Of a stretch of 64,000 nucleotides of DNA, positions 36,524 through 45,504 are shown one piece after another. Position numbers and translations under genes: made by a program. Location: assembly GCA_036389275.1 (NCBI GenBank), contig DASVQE010000081.1:62001-126000 (forward strand). The letters are read 5' to 3'. This DNA is from QHVT01 sp036389275. Its GTDB lineage: Bacteria > Acidobacteriota > Thermoanaerobaculia > Gp7-AA8. Below the pieces are notes generated by a model. It was not told the DNA's origin and ran no database searches. It saw nothing but the letters and a program-made list of their open reading frames with translations. How positions within the stretch are numbered: position 1 is the first letter of the stretch; each line of letters opens with the position of its first letter.

Positions 36524-36529
36524 GGGTGA

Positions 36530-36535
36530 ATACTA
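36530..36535 (-). promoter_or_regulatory. TAGTAT minus-10-like box of the 36523 gene
   Basis: TAGTAT on the minus strand ends 6 bases before the GTG start at 36523, again leaving no room for a leader. It directly abuts the hairpin at 36536-36556. Confidence 0.5.
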
Positions 36536-36556
36536 ATGCTGCGCGAAGCGCAGCAT
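36536..36556. repeat. Hairpin, 8-bp arms and 5-base loop
   Basis: Arms ATGCTGCG and CGCAGCAT flank CGAAG. It lies between xerC and the 36523 gene, both on the minus strand. A second hairpin of the same 8-5-8 design lies at 36640-36660. No T-tract follows either. Confidence 0.6.
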
Positions 36557-36639
36557 CTCTGGTGACACCGCGGCGAGGTGGCCGCACGTCGCGGCACGAG
36601 CCGCCGCGAATGGGCAGCAGCAGCGCGGTGTAACCGGAG

Positions 36640-36660
36640 ATCCTGCGCTGCGCGCAGGAT
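36640..36660. repeat. Hairpin just after the xerC stop, 8-bp arms and 5-base loop
   Basis: Arms ATCCTGCG and CGCAGGAT flank CTGCG, touching the xerC stop codon at 36661. It may terminate or protect the 3' end of the xerC mRNA. Confidence 0.6.
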
Positions 36661-37563
36661 TCACGCCCGCGGATGCGCCTTCTTGTACACGGCGATCAAC
36701 TGCCAGTCATTCAAGTGCGTGTACTTTTGCGTCGTCGACAGCGATGCGTGGCCGAGGAGCTCCTGGATGCCGCGCAGGTCGGCGCCGGCATTCAATAAGT
36801 GTGTGGCGAAGGAATGACGGAGCGTGTGTGGCGAGATGCCGGCCTGCAGCGCCGCTTTGCGCACATAGCCTTCGAACAGCCGCCGCACGCTGCGCGTGGT
36901 GATGCGCGCTCCTTTGTAATTGACGAACACCGCCTGCTCCTCGGCGTCGCGAACGAGCTCGCCGCGCACCGCCAGCCAGGCGCGCAGCGCCGCCTCCGCC
37001 TTCGTGCCGAACGGCACGATGCGCTCCTTCGAGCCCTTGCCGTGCACCTTCACCAGCCGCGCGCGCAGCTCGAGATCGTCGATGTCGATGCCGGTCAGCT
37101 CGCCGATGCGCAAACCCGAGGCGTAGAGCAGCTCGAGGAACGCCGCGTCGCGCGCGCCGAGCGGCGCCGACGGATCGGGCTGTTCGAGCAGCAGCGCGAC
37201 GTCGGAGGTCTGCATCACCGCCGGCAGATGCTTCTCCCGTTTCGGCGTCGTCACGCTGCGGGCCGGATTCGCCTCGACGACGCCTTCGCGGACGAGGTAC
37301 TTGAAGAACGTGCGCAGCGCGGAGAGATGCCGCGCGATCGACGAGCGGCTCAGCTTCCGCCGCGCCAGGTGCGCGAGATACGCGCGGACGGCGAGATGGT
37401 CGACGCGCCGCAGCTCGAGCTGCTCGCGCGACATCGTGAAGTAATCGTTGCAGAGGAAGGCAGTGAACGACTCCAGATCGTCGCGATACGCCGCGATCGT
37501 GTTCGGCGATACGTTGCGCTCGTACGTCAGGTAGTCGAGGAAACTGCCGATCTCGTTGGTCAC
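36661..37563 (-). CDS. xerC: Tyrosine recombinase XerC/XerD type
   Basis: This 300-residue protein has the size of the chromosome-dimer-resolving Xer recombinases. The N-terminal SAM-like core-binding domain (about 1-95, TYERNVSPNTIAAYRDDL) is followed by the catalytic domain with Arg152 (ASGLRIGEL), Lys176 (HGKGSKER), His246 and Arg249 (ISPHTLRHSFATH), His272 (LGHASLSTTQKYTH) and the nucleophile Tyr281. All active residues are present. The start is a GTG. It is divergent from gcvT across 27 bases. No integron or element borders are near, so a housekeeping role is likely; XerC versus XerD cannot be told here. Confidence 0.9.
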   Translation of the reverse strand: MTNEIGSFLDYLTYERNVSPNTIAAYRDDLESFTAFLCNDYFTMSREQLELRRVDHLAVRAYLAHLARRKLSRSSIARHLSALRTFFKYLVREGVVEANPARSVTTPKREKHLPAVMQTSDVALLLEQPDPSAPLGARDAAFLELLYASGLRIGELTGIDIDDLELRARLVKVHGKGSKERIVPFGTKAEAALRAWLAVRGELVRDAEEQAVFVNYKGARITTRSVRRLFEGYVRKAALQAGISPHTLRHSFATHLLNAGADLRGIQELLGHASLSTTQKYTHLNDWQLIAVYKKAHPRA

Positions 37564-37576
37564 CGGACCATTGTGC

Positions 37577-37582
37577 TACGGT
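37577..37582 (+). promoter_or_regulatory. TACGGT minus-10-like box of gcvT (leaderless type)
   Basis: TACGGT lies 8 bases before the gcvT ATG within the 27-base gap to divergent xerC. There is no space for a glycine riboswitch. Confidence 0.4.
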
Positions 37583-37590
37583 ACGCGCCC

Positions 37591-38682
37591 ATGGCAGACG
37601 AGGCCCTCAAGAAAACTCCGCTGAATGAGGTCGAAAAAGAGCTCGGCGGGAAGATGGTCGACTTCGGCGGCTGGGAGTTGCCGGTGCAGTTCAGCGGCAT
37701 TCTCGACGAGCACGAGGCGGTGCGCACGCGTGCCGGCATCTTCGACGTCTCGCACATGGGCGAGCTCACCGTGCGCGGGCCGCAGGCGCTGGAGCTGCTG
37801 CAGCGCACCACCTGCAACGACGTCTCGAAGCTCGCCGACGGCCGCGCGCATTACAACGGCCTGCTCTATCCGAACGGCGGCTTCGTCGACGACATCCTGA
37901 TCTACCGCATCGCCGCCGACGATTACTTCGTGGTCGTGAACGCCTCGAACACCGACAAAGACTTCGAGTGGCTGCGCGATTCGTCGCGCGACTTCGATGC
38001 CGAGGTGCGCGACGTGAGCGCCGACTACGCGCAGCTCGCCGTGCAGGGCCCGGAGGCGGAGCGCGTGCTGCAGACCATGACCGAGCTGCCGCTGCGCGAC
38101 ATCAAGTACTACCGCTTCGCGCAAGGCTCCGTCGACGGCGCGCCGGCCATCGTCTCGCGCACTGGCTACACCGGCGAGGACGGCTTCGAGGTCTACGTCG
38201 CGCCCGAGCATGGTCCGGCCCTCATGCGCAAGCTCGTCGACGCCGGCGTCAAGCCGTGCGGTCTCGGCGCGCGCGACACGCTCCGCCTCGAAGCGAAGAT
38301 GGCGCTCTACGGCAACGACATCGACGACACCACCACGCCGGTGCAGGCCGACCTCGGCTGGATCGTGAAGCTGGAGAAAGGTGACTTCGCCGGCCGCGAC
38401 GTGCTGCAGCGCGAATCGAGCGAAGGACCGCCGCGCAAGCTGGTCGGCTTCGAGATGGTCGACCGCGGCATCGCCCGGCACGGCTACCCGATCGTCGACG
38501 GCTCCGGCGAGATCGGCATCGTCACCAGCGGCACGCATTCACCGACGTTGAAAAAAGCGATCGGACTCGCATATCTTCCGCTCGACAAGTCTGCGCCTGG
38601 CAGCGACTTCACCGTCGTGATCCGCGGCAAGGAAGCGCGGGCCCGCGTCGTTCCGACTCCGTTCTACAAACGCGCAAAGTAG
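37591..38682 (+). CDS. gcvT: Glycine cleavage system T protein (aminomethyltransferase)
   Basis: GcvT moves the aminomethyl carbon from the H protein to tetrahydrofolate, releasing ammonia. The 363-residue protein shows MVDFGGWELPVQF, GIFDVSHMGE, YNGLLYPNGGFVDDILIYR, SRTGYTGEDGFEVY, GARDTLRLEAKMALYGNDID and VTSGTHSPTLKKAIGLAYLP, all family landmarks. The ATG at 37591 fits the family start; a much longer open frame upstream is antisense to xerC. It is the first gene of the gcv operon, 17 bases before gcvH. Confidence 0.97.
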   Translation: MADEALKKTPLNEVEKELGGKMVDFGGWELPVQFSGILDEHEAVRTRAGIFDVSHMGELTVRGPQALELLQRTTCNDVSKLADGRAHYNGLLYPNGGFVDDILIYRIAADDYFVVVNASNTDKDFEWLRDSSRDFDAEVRDVSADYAQLAVQGPEAERVLQTMTELPLRDIKYYRFAQGSVDGAPAIVSRTGYTGEDGFEVYVAPEHGPALMRKLVDAGVKPCGLGARDTLRLEAKMALYGNDIDDTTTPVQADLGWIVKLEKGDFAGRDVLQRESSEGPPRKLVGFEMVDRGIARHGYPIVDGSGEIGIVTSGTHSPTLKKAIGLAYLPLDKSAPGSDFTVVIRGKEARARVVPTPFYKRAK

Positions 38683-38699
38683 AAAGTAGGGAGACCTTC

Positions 38700-39095
38700 A
38701 TGTCGTCGATCCCTGAAGACAACAAGTACGCGAAGAGCCACGAGTACGCACACGCTGAAGGCGGCGTGGCCATGATCGGCATCACCGATTACGCACAGAG
38801 CCAGCTCGGCGACGTCGTGTACGTCGAGCTGCCGCAGGTCGGGACGCAGCTCGACGCGAACGAAGAACTCGGCAGCATCGAGTCGGTCAAAGCAGTCTCC
38901 GAGCTCTTCGCGCCCTGCTCCGGCGAAGTGATCGAGATCAACGAGGCGCTCGCCGAGAACCCGGCTCTCGTCAACACCGATCCGTACGGCGACGGCTGGA
39001 TGATCAAGATCCGCCTGTCCGACCCCACCGAGCTCGACGAGCTGATGAACTCCGAGGAGTACGAGGAGTACATCGAGAAGGAATCGGGGCATTAG
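38700..39095 (+). CDS. gcvH: Glycine cleavage system H protein (lipoyl carrier)
   Basis: This 131-residue lipoyl domain shuttles the aminomethyl group between the P, T and L proteins. It shows YAKSHEYAHAEGGVAMIGITDYAQSQLGD, and the lipoyl lysine is Lys64 in GSIESVKAVSEL. NPALVNTDPYGDGWMIKI and an acidic C-terminus follow. An 86-base gap with a repeat hairpin separates it from gcvPA. Confidence 0.97.
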   Translation: MSSIPEDNKYAKSHEYAHAEGGVAMIGITDYAQSQLGDVVYVELPQVGTQLDANEELGSIESVKAVSELFAPCSGEVIEINEALAENPALVNTDPYGDGWMIKIRLSDPTELDELMNSEEYEEYIEKESGH

Positions 39096-39106
39096 AGGCA
39101 GGTGCC

Positions 39107-39169
39107 AAGTGCAAAGTGCTAAGTGCAAAGTGCAGCACTTAGCACTTAGCACTTAGCACTTAGCACTTT
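39107..39169. repeat. Heptamer-based hairpin between gcvH and gcvPA
   Basis: The left arm (39107-39133) is built of AAGTGCA/AAGTGCT units. The right arm (39135-39169) is five GCACTTA-type units, its reverse complement. The two arms can pair almost completely with a one-base gap between them. It uses the same AGTGCTA word as the array before tgt. Confidence 0.9.
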
Positions 39170-39181
39170 GCTCTTCACCTC

Positions 39182-40576
39182 ATGACCAATCTCCCTGATC
39201 CGACGGACGCGCGCTCCTCCCACCGCTACATCCCCAACGCCGGGGAAGACATTCGCGAGATGCTGGAGACGATCGGGATCGACTCGATCGACCGGCTCTT
39301 CGACACCATTCCCGACGGCGTGAAGCTCGACCGGCTGCTCGACATCCCCGGGCCTTGGTCCGAGGTCGAGTCGCGGCGCTGGTTCCGCGGCCTGGCCGCG
39401 CGCAACATGACCGCCGCCGACCACGCCTCGTTCCTCGGCGGCGGCGCGTACGCGCACTATCAGCCGGCGTGCGTCGACCAACTGCTGCTGCGCGCGGAGT
39501 TCCTCACCGCGTACACGCCGTACCAGCCGGAAGTCTCGCAGGGCACGCTGCAGTCGATCTTCGAGTATCAGACGCACCAGTGCCTGCTGACGGGACTCGA
39601 CGTCGCCAACGCCTCGCTTTACGACGGCTCGACCGCGCTCTGCGAGGCGGTGCTGCTCGCCGAGCGGCTGGTGAAGGGCAAGAACCGCATCGTCCTGGCG
39701 AAGTCCATCCATCCGCACTACCGTGCTTCCGTCCGTACGTACATCCAGAACCTCGGCATCGAGGTGGTGGAAGTCGGTTGGGGCGCGGACGGCCGCATCG
39801 ATCTCGAGGCGTTGCGCGCGGCGAGCGAAGGCGCGTTCGGCGTGGCCGTGCAGTCGCCGAACTTCCTCGGCGTGGTCGAGGACTACGACGCCGTCGCCGC
39901 GGCCGCCGGCAGTGCGACGAAGATCGCCGTCGTGGCTGAGGCGACATCGTTCGGGATCCTGGCACCGCCGGGACCGCACGGCTTCGACATCTGCGTCGGC
40001 GAAGGCCAGGCCTGGGGCATCGCGCCGCAGTTCGGCGGTCCGTACGTCGGCTTCATGGTCGTGCGCGACGCGCTCAAGCGCCACATGCCGGGACGCCTCG
40101 TCGGCGAGACCGTCGACGTCGACGGCCGCCGCGCCTACGTGCTGACGCTGGCGACGCGTGAGCAACATATCCGCAGGGCGAAGGCAACATCCAACATCTG
40201 CACGAACGAGGCGCTGATCGCCCTCGCCGCGAACATGTACCTCTCGCTGATGGGGAAAGAAGGGTTACGTGAAGTAGCCACGCAGTGTGTGCAGAAAACT
40301 GCCTATCTGCGCAATCAACTGCTCGCGATCCACTCGGTGGAGCTGCCGTTCAGCGGCCCGGTCTACAACGAGTTCGTGGTGCGCACGCCCCATCCGGCCA
40401 AGTCGATCCTGGCCGATCTCGAGCACGAAAAAATCCTCGGCGGCATCCCGCTGGGGATGTTCTACGAAGACCACGACCGCGACTTCCTCGTCGCCGTGAC
40501 CGAGCTGCACACGCGAGAGCAGCTCGATCACTTTGCGGGCGCGTTGAGCGCAGCGATCGCGAGGGAGAGCAGATGA
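39182..40576 (+). CDS. gcvPA: Glycine dehydrogenase (decarboxylating) subunit 1
   Basis: This is the N-terminal half-subunit of the two-part P protein, which decarboxylates glycine using PLP on the partner subunit. The 464 residues show HRYIPNAGEDIREMLETIG, AHYQPACVDQLLLRAEFLTAYTPYQPEVSQGTLQ, FEYQTHQCLLTGLDVANAS, GEGQAWGIAPQFGGPYVGFM, PGRLVGETVD and TREQHIRRAKATSNICTNEAL, all typical. It starts with ATG 13 bases after the hairpin. A short A/T-leaning codon patch occurs near 40250-40320. It is followed by 112 bases containing a decamer repeat hairpin, then gcvPB. Confidence 0.97.
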   Translation: MTNLPDPTDARSSHRYIPNAGEDIREMLETIGIDSIDRLFDTIPDGVKLDRLLDIPGPWSEVESRRWFRGLAARNMTAADHASFLGGGAYAHYQPACVDQLLLRAEFLTAYTPYQPEVSQGTLQSIFEYQTHQCLLTGLDVANASLYDGSTALCEAVLLAERLVKGKNRIVLAKSIHPHYRASVRTYIQNLGIEVVEVGWGADGRIDLEALRAASEGAFGVAVQSPNFLGVVEDYDAVAAAAGSATKIAVVAEATSFGILAPPGPHGFDICVGEGQAWGIAPQFGGPYVGFMVVRDALKRHMPGRLVGETVDVDGRRAYVLTLATREQHIRRAKATSNICTNEALIALAANMYLSLMGKEGLREVATQCVQKTAYLRNQLLAIHSVELPFSGPVYNEFVVRTPHPAKSILADLEHEKILGGIPLGMFYEDHDRDFLVAVTELHTREQLDHFAGALSAAIARESR

Positions 40577-40580
40577 GGCA

Positions 40581-40680
40581 GTTCCTCGGAGTTCCTCGGG
40601 TTCCTCGGAGGTCCTCGGAGGAGACGAGCGGCTCAGCCACTCCGAGGAACTCCGAGGAACCGAGGAACTCCGAGGAACTG
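40581..40680. repeat. Decamer hairpin element A (GTTCCTCGGA units) between gcvPA and gcvPB
   Basis: The left arm (40581-40621) has four diverged GTTCCTCGGA units. The right arm (40637-40679) has four reverse-complement units. An unrelated 15-base loop separates them. The right arm matches that of element C (57357-57399) over 42 consecutive bases. It fills the gcvPA-gcvPB gap. Confidence 0.92.
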
Positions 40681-40688
40681 AAAACCCC

Positions 40689-42193
<1,505 letters not shown>

Positions 42194-42197
<4 letters not shown>

Positions 42198-43030
42198 ACG
42201 ACGTCGACGTCGCCGTCGAGGCCGCGCGCCGCGGCTCCGCGGTGCTGCTGCGTTACTGGGAGCAGCTCAGTAAGGAAGACGCCGACCTGAAGGCGCGCAA
42301 CGACTGGGTGTCGCAGGCCGATCGCGAAAGCGAAGCGGCGATCATGGAGTCGATTCGCGCGCGCCGTCCCGACGACGCCTACCTCGGCGAAGAGAGCGGC
42401 CGCAGCGAGCAGCCGGGCGATGAAAAGTCGAACCGCATCTGGGTCATCGATCCGCTCGACGGCACCTCGAATTACCTGCAGCACTTTCCGTTCTGGTCGA
42501 TCTCGATCGCGCTGCGCGTGCAAGGCGAGACGACCATCGGCGTGATCTACGAGCCGCTGCGCGATCTCTTCTTCACCGCCGAGCGCGGCGCCGGCGCGTT
42601 CCGCAACGGCGAGCGGATGCACGTGTCGTCGCAGGCGACGGTGGCCGGAGCGTTTCTCGCCACCGGCTTTCCGTTCCGCGCCCAGGAGTACGTCGCGCCG
42701 TACGTCGGCATCTTCACCGACGTGATCCGCGTGTCGAAAGGCGTGCGCCGCGCCGGGTCGGCCGCGCTCGATCTCGCCTACACCGCCGCGGGCGTCTTCG
42801 ACGGCTTCTTCGAGATGCATCTCGCGCCTTGGGACGTCGCCGCCGGCGCGCTGCTGGTGAACGAAGCGGGCGGAGTCGTGAGCGACTTCTCCGGCGGGCA
42901 GCGCTGGCTCGAGCGCGGCAACATCGTCGGCGCGACGCGCGGCGTGCATGGCGAGCTGCTCGAGATCATCGGACGCCATGTGACCGAGGAGCAGCTCGAT
43001 CATCGGAAAGGCGCGAGACTGGGGCTGTGA
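42194..43030 (+). CDS. Inositol monophosphatase family phosphatase (SuhB/CysQ-like)
   Basis: This 278-residue metal-dependent sugar phosphatase shows EESG near residue 68 (LGEESGRS), the metal site IDPLDGTSNYLQHFPF near 90, GVIYEPLRDLFFTAERG, and the third site near 215 in LAPWDVAAGALLVNEAGG. The family includes inositol-1-phosphatase, fructose-1,6-bisphosphatase and PAP phosphatase; the exact substrate cannot be told. Its ATG overlaps the gcvPB stop (ATGA), so it is translated with the gcv operon. Confidence 0.92.
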
Positions 43031-43644
43031 GCGGCAAGCTCCTCCCGAAATCGTTCTTCCTCCACGAGACCGTTTCCGTCGCCCGCGCGCTCCTCGGCTG
43101 CGTGCTGTGGCGCCGCTTGGGCGACGGCACGCTCCTCGCCGCGCGCCTGGTCGAGACGGAGGCCTACCTCGGCGCGAACGACATGGCCAGCCACGCCCGC
43201 CGCGGCCTCCGCTCGCCGCGCGTCGAGTCGATGTATCTCGAAGGCGGCCACGCCTACGTCTACTTCACGTACGGCATGCACTGGTGCATGAACGTCGTGA
43301 CGCAGGAGCGCGACACGGCCGAAGCGGTGCTGCTGCGCGCGGCCGAGCCGCTGCAAGGCATCGAGTCGATGCGCGCGCGGCGGCCGAAGGCGAAGCGCGA
43401 TTTCGATCTGATGAACGGGCCGGGAAAGCTCTGCGCGGCGCTCGACATCGACAAGCGGCTCGACGGCGCGAGCCTGCGCGGCGACCTGCTCTGGCTCACG
43501 CAGCGCGATCGCGACGTGGGCGACGAGGAGATCGCGGTGAGTGCGCGCATCGGCGTCGAAGGCGCCGGCGAGCCGCACGCGCTCTGGCCGCTGCGCTTCT
43601 TCCTGCGCGGCAACCGCTACGTCTCCGCGTATCGCAATGTCTGA
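43027..43644 (+). CDS. DNA-3-methyladenine glycosylase (AAG/MPG family)
   Basis: This base-excision repair enzyme removes alkylated purines. The 205 residues show VARALLGCVLWRR, LVETEAYLGANDMASHARRG (Glu in ETEAY is the expected catalytic residue), YVYFTYGMHWCMNVVT, LLRAAEP and NGPGKLCAAL. The start is the GTG at 43027, overlapping the previous stop (GTGA). The YigZ gene begins inside its last codons. It is co-transcribed with gcv genes by position; a functional link is not evident. Confidence 0.94.
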   Translation: MSGKLLPKSFFLHETVSVARALLGCVLWRRLGDGTLLAARLVETEAYLGANDMASHARRGLRSPRVESMYLEGGHAYVYFTYGMHWCMNVVTQERDTAEAVLLRAAEPLQGIESMRARRPKAKRDFDLMNGPGKLCAALDIDKRLDGASLRGDLLWLTQRDRDVGDEEIAVSARIGVEGAGEPHALWPLRFFLRGNRYVSAYRNV

Positions 43645-44227
43645 TCATTACCGCACCATCGCCGCGCGTGCGGAGTTTCGGCAGAAGATCGAGCGCTCCG
43701 AGTTCCTCGGCATCGCCATTCCGATCGCCGGCGAAGAAGAGCTCTTCGCCGAGCTCGCGCGCGCGACGAAGCAGTACTTCGACGCCACACATCACTGCTG
43801 GGCGCTGCGATTGTTCGCCGAGAATCGCGCGCGCAGCTCCGACGCCGGCGAGCCGTCCGGCACCGCGGGCAAGCCGATCCTCGCCGCCATCGACGGCGCG
43901 GCGCTGCACGACGTCGGCGTGATCGTCGTCCGCTGGTACGGCGGCATCAAGCTCGGCACCGGCGGCCTGGCCCGCGCCTATCGCGACACCGCCGCCGAAA
44001 CGCTGCGCGCCGCCACGCCGCTCGACCGCTATCTCTACACGCGCATCGAGGTGGTGGTGCCGTTCGAGTCGCTGAACAACGTCTACCGGCTCGTGCGACC
44101 GCCCGACGTGGTGCTGGTGGAAGAGCGATTCGAAGAGCGGAACGTATTCGCCTTCGACGTGCGGACGTCACAGATGGACGTCTTTCAAAAAAGACTGACG
44201 GAGTTGCGTCTTTCTACTCTTCCGTAA
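43637..44227 (+). CDS. YigZ/IMPACT family protein
   Basis: This 196-residue protein has the YigZ layout: an N-terminal domain with KIERSEFLGIAIPI and ATHHCWALRLF, then DAGEPSGTAGKPILAAI and VVRWYGGIKLGTGGL, followed by a ferredoxin-like C-terminal domain. Eukaryotic IMPACT regulates translation stress; the bacterial role is unclear. It overlaps the glycosylase gene by 8 bases and converges with the RDD gene, overlapping it by 14. Confidence 0.92.
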   Translation: MSDHYRTIAARAEFRQKIERSEFLGIAIPIAGEEELFAELARATKQYFDATHHCWALRLFAENRARSSDAGEPSGTAGKPILAAIDGAALHDVGVIVVRWYGGIKLGTGGLARAYRDTAAETLRAATPLDRYLYTRIEVVVPFESLNNVYRLVRPPDVVLVEERFEERNVFAFDVRTSQMDVFQKRLTELRLSTLP

Positions 44228-44615
44228 CCGCGGTGCGGGCCAGCCGGTCGCCGGTGCGGGCGCGGCCGGCGATCACCAGCACCACTTCGATCAGGTTCCA
44301 GCCGGGAACGACCAGCGGCAGGTTGCGCACGAGCGAGCGTCCCCAGCCGCAGCCGTCGCCGCGCGGCGTGATCAGGCGGAGGCCGAGGAGCTGCTTGCCG
44401 ATGGAGCGGCCGCGGTAGCCGTCGCGGAAGAGCATGGCGAACACCAGCACGCCCAGCGCCGCCCACCACACCACCTGAATTCCTCGGGGCGAGGACGCCC
44501 AGGTGAGGCCGTAGCTGATCAGCGAGGCCGGCAGGATCAGCACGACCGCGAGCGAGAGCGCGTCGACGAGGAACGCCGCGATCCGGAGGAGCTTGGTTTG
44601 CGAGCCGTCGTTCAT
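44214..44615 (-). CDS. RDD family membrane protein
   Basis: This 133-residue protein begins RIAAFLVDALSLAVVL (an Arg and Asp in the first helix). It has a second hydrophobic block (IQVVWWAALGVLVFAMLF) and the segment YRGRSIGKQLLGLRLITPRG typical of RDD proteins. A partial third hydrophobic stretch (NLPLVVPGWNLIEVVLVIAG) follows. RDD proteins are often transport-related; function is unknown here. Confidence 0.87.
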   Translation of the reverse strand: MNDGSQTKLLRIAAFLVDALSLAVVLILPASLISYGLTWASSPRGIQVVWWAALGVLVFAMLFRDGYRGRSIGKQLLGLRLITPRGDGCGWGRSLVRNLPLVVPGWNLIEVVLVIAGRARTGDRLARTAVTEE

Positions 44616-44661
44616 GAAACCTCTCGGAGCGATACTCGTAAACGCTCTTGCAGGTTTCGCT

Positions 44662-45477
44662 ATGAACAGCCGGAGACGCAGCCTTTATTTACTCGCCGCA
44701 ATGCTTCTCGCCGCCGCATGCGGTGAAGAGCGCACGCACGGAGCGTCGGATCGCACGGTGACGATCTCGCGCACGTGGCCGGCGACGGCGGTGCATGCGC
44801 TGCGCGTCTTCGAGGTCAACGGCAGCATCTCCGTCGATGCCTCGCCCGGCGACGCCATCTCGCTGACCGCCACCGTGCACGGCCGCGACGTCGCGCCGAA
44901 GCAGGGCGTCGAGAATCAGGGTCTCTTCGAAACGCGCCTCGACGGCGACGTGCTGTCGATCGGCCGCAAGCGCGAGGAGAAGCATGGCCTGCACATCCCG
45001 ATGCTGTTCGGCAGCGACGAAGTGCAGATCGACTACGTGCTGCACGTGCCGCCGAGCGTCACGCTCGACGCCAGCACCGTCAACGGCCGCATCGCCACGC
45101 GCGGCGTGGAAGGTGAGACCGAGGCGACGACGGTGAACGGCACGATCGACGTGGAATCGGCGGGCATCAGCGAAGTGCGCGCGACCACCGTCAACGGCAA
45201 AGTGAAAGCGAAGTTCCTGCGTGGCTTCGAAGGCGCGCGGCTCAAGACCGTCAACGGCGGCGTGACCGCGTGGCTGCCGGCCAGCGCCTCGTTCAGCGTC
45301 GACCTCGCCCAGATGAACGGCGATTTCGAAGCGGCCTTCCCGCTGAGCATCCACTCCGATCCGGGCCGCCGCCGCGTCTCCGGCACCATCAACGGCGGCG
45401 ATCACGAGCTGAAGATCGTCACCGTGAACGGCGACGTGGAGCTGGAGAAGCTCGGCGGCGGCGGCAGCACGAAGTAG
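44662..45477 (+). CDS. Lipoprotein with DUF4097-like beta-helix domain
   Basis: This 271-residue protein has a lipoprotein signal (MNSRRRSLYLLAAMLLAAAC, lipid on Cys20). The mature part has repeated short strands with TVNG motifs (STVNGRIATRG, TTVNGTIDVES, TTVNGKVKAKF, KTVNGGVTAWL), which build a DUF4097 (adhesin-like) right-handed beta structure. Such proteins are often tied to cell-envelope stress loci. The ATG at 44662 gives the correct signal length; longer in-frame starts would bury the signal and overlap the divergent RDD gene. Confidence 0.85.
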   Translation: MNSRRRSLYLLAAMLLAAACGEERTHGASDRTVTISRTWPATAVHALRVFEVNGSISVDASPGDAISLTATVHGRDVAPKQGVENQGLFETRLDGDVLSIGRKREEKHGLHIPMLFGSDEVQIDYVLHVPPSVTLDASTVNGRIATRGVEGETEATTVNGTIDVESAGISEVRATTVNGKVKAKFLRGFEGARLKTVNGGVTAWLPASASFSVDLAQMNGDFEAAFPLSIHSDPGRRRVSGTINGGDHELKIVTVNGDVELEKLGGGGSTK

Positions 45478-45490
45478 CGCTGCGTTCCCC

Positions 45491-45496
45491 TATACT
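45491..45496 (+). promoter_or_regulatory. TATACT minus-10-like box (leaderless type)
   Basis: TATACT ends 8 bases before the ATG at 45505. It is among the best matches of the leaderless set. Confidence 0.6.
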
Positions 45497-45504
45497 CGCC
45501 CGCG

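Noticed and set aside
32306..36529. 1407-codon plus-strand open frame opposite the DUF255, DUF11 and TIGR04442-like genes
   Set aside because: It crosses three well-supported genes and their gaps and has no recognisable motif.
37564..37590. Glycine riboswitch upstream of gcvT
   Set aside because: Only 27 bases separate divergent xerC and gcvT, far too short for a riboswitch.
39107..39169. Possible CRISPR array (also considered for the decamer repeats)
   Set aside because: Units are 7 or 10 bases with no spacers, arranged as hairpins, and no cas genes are present.
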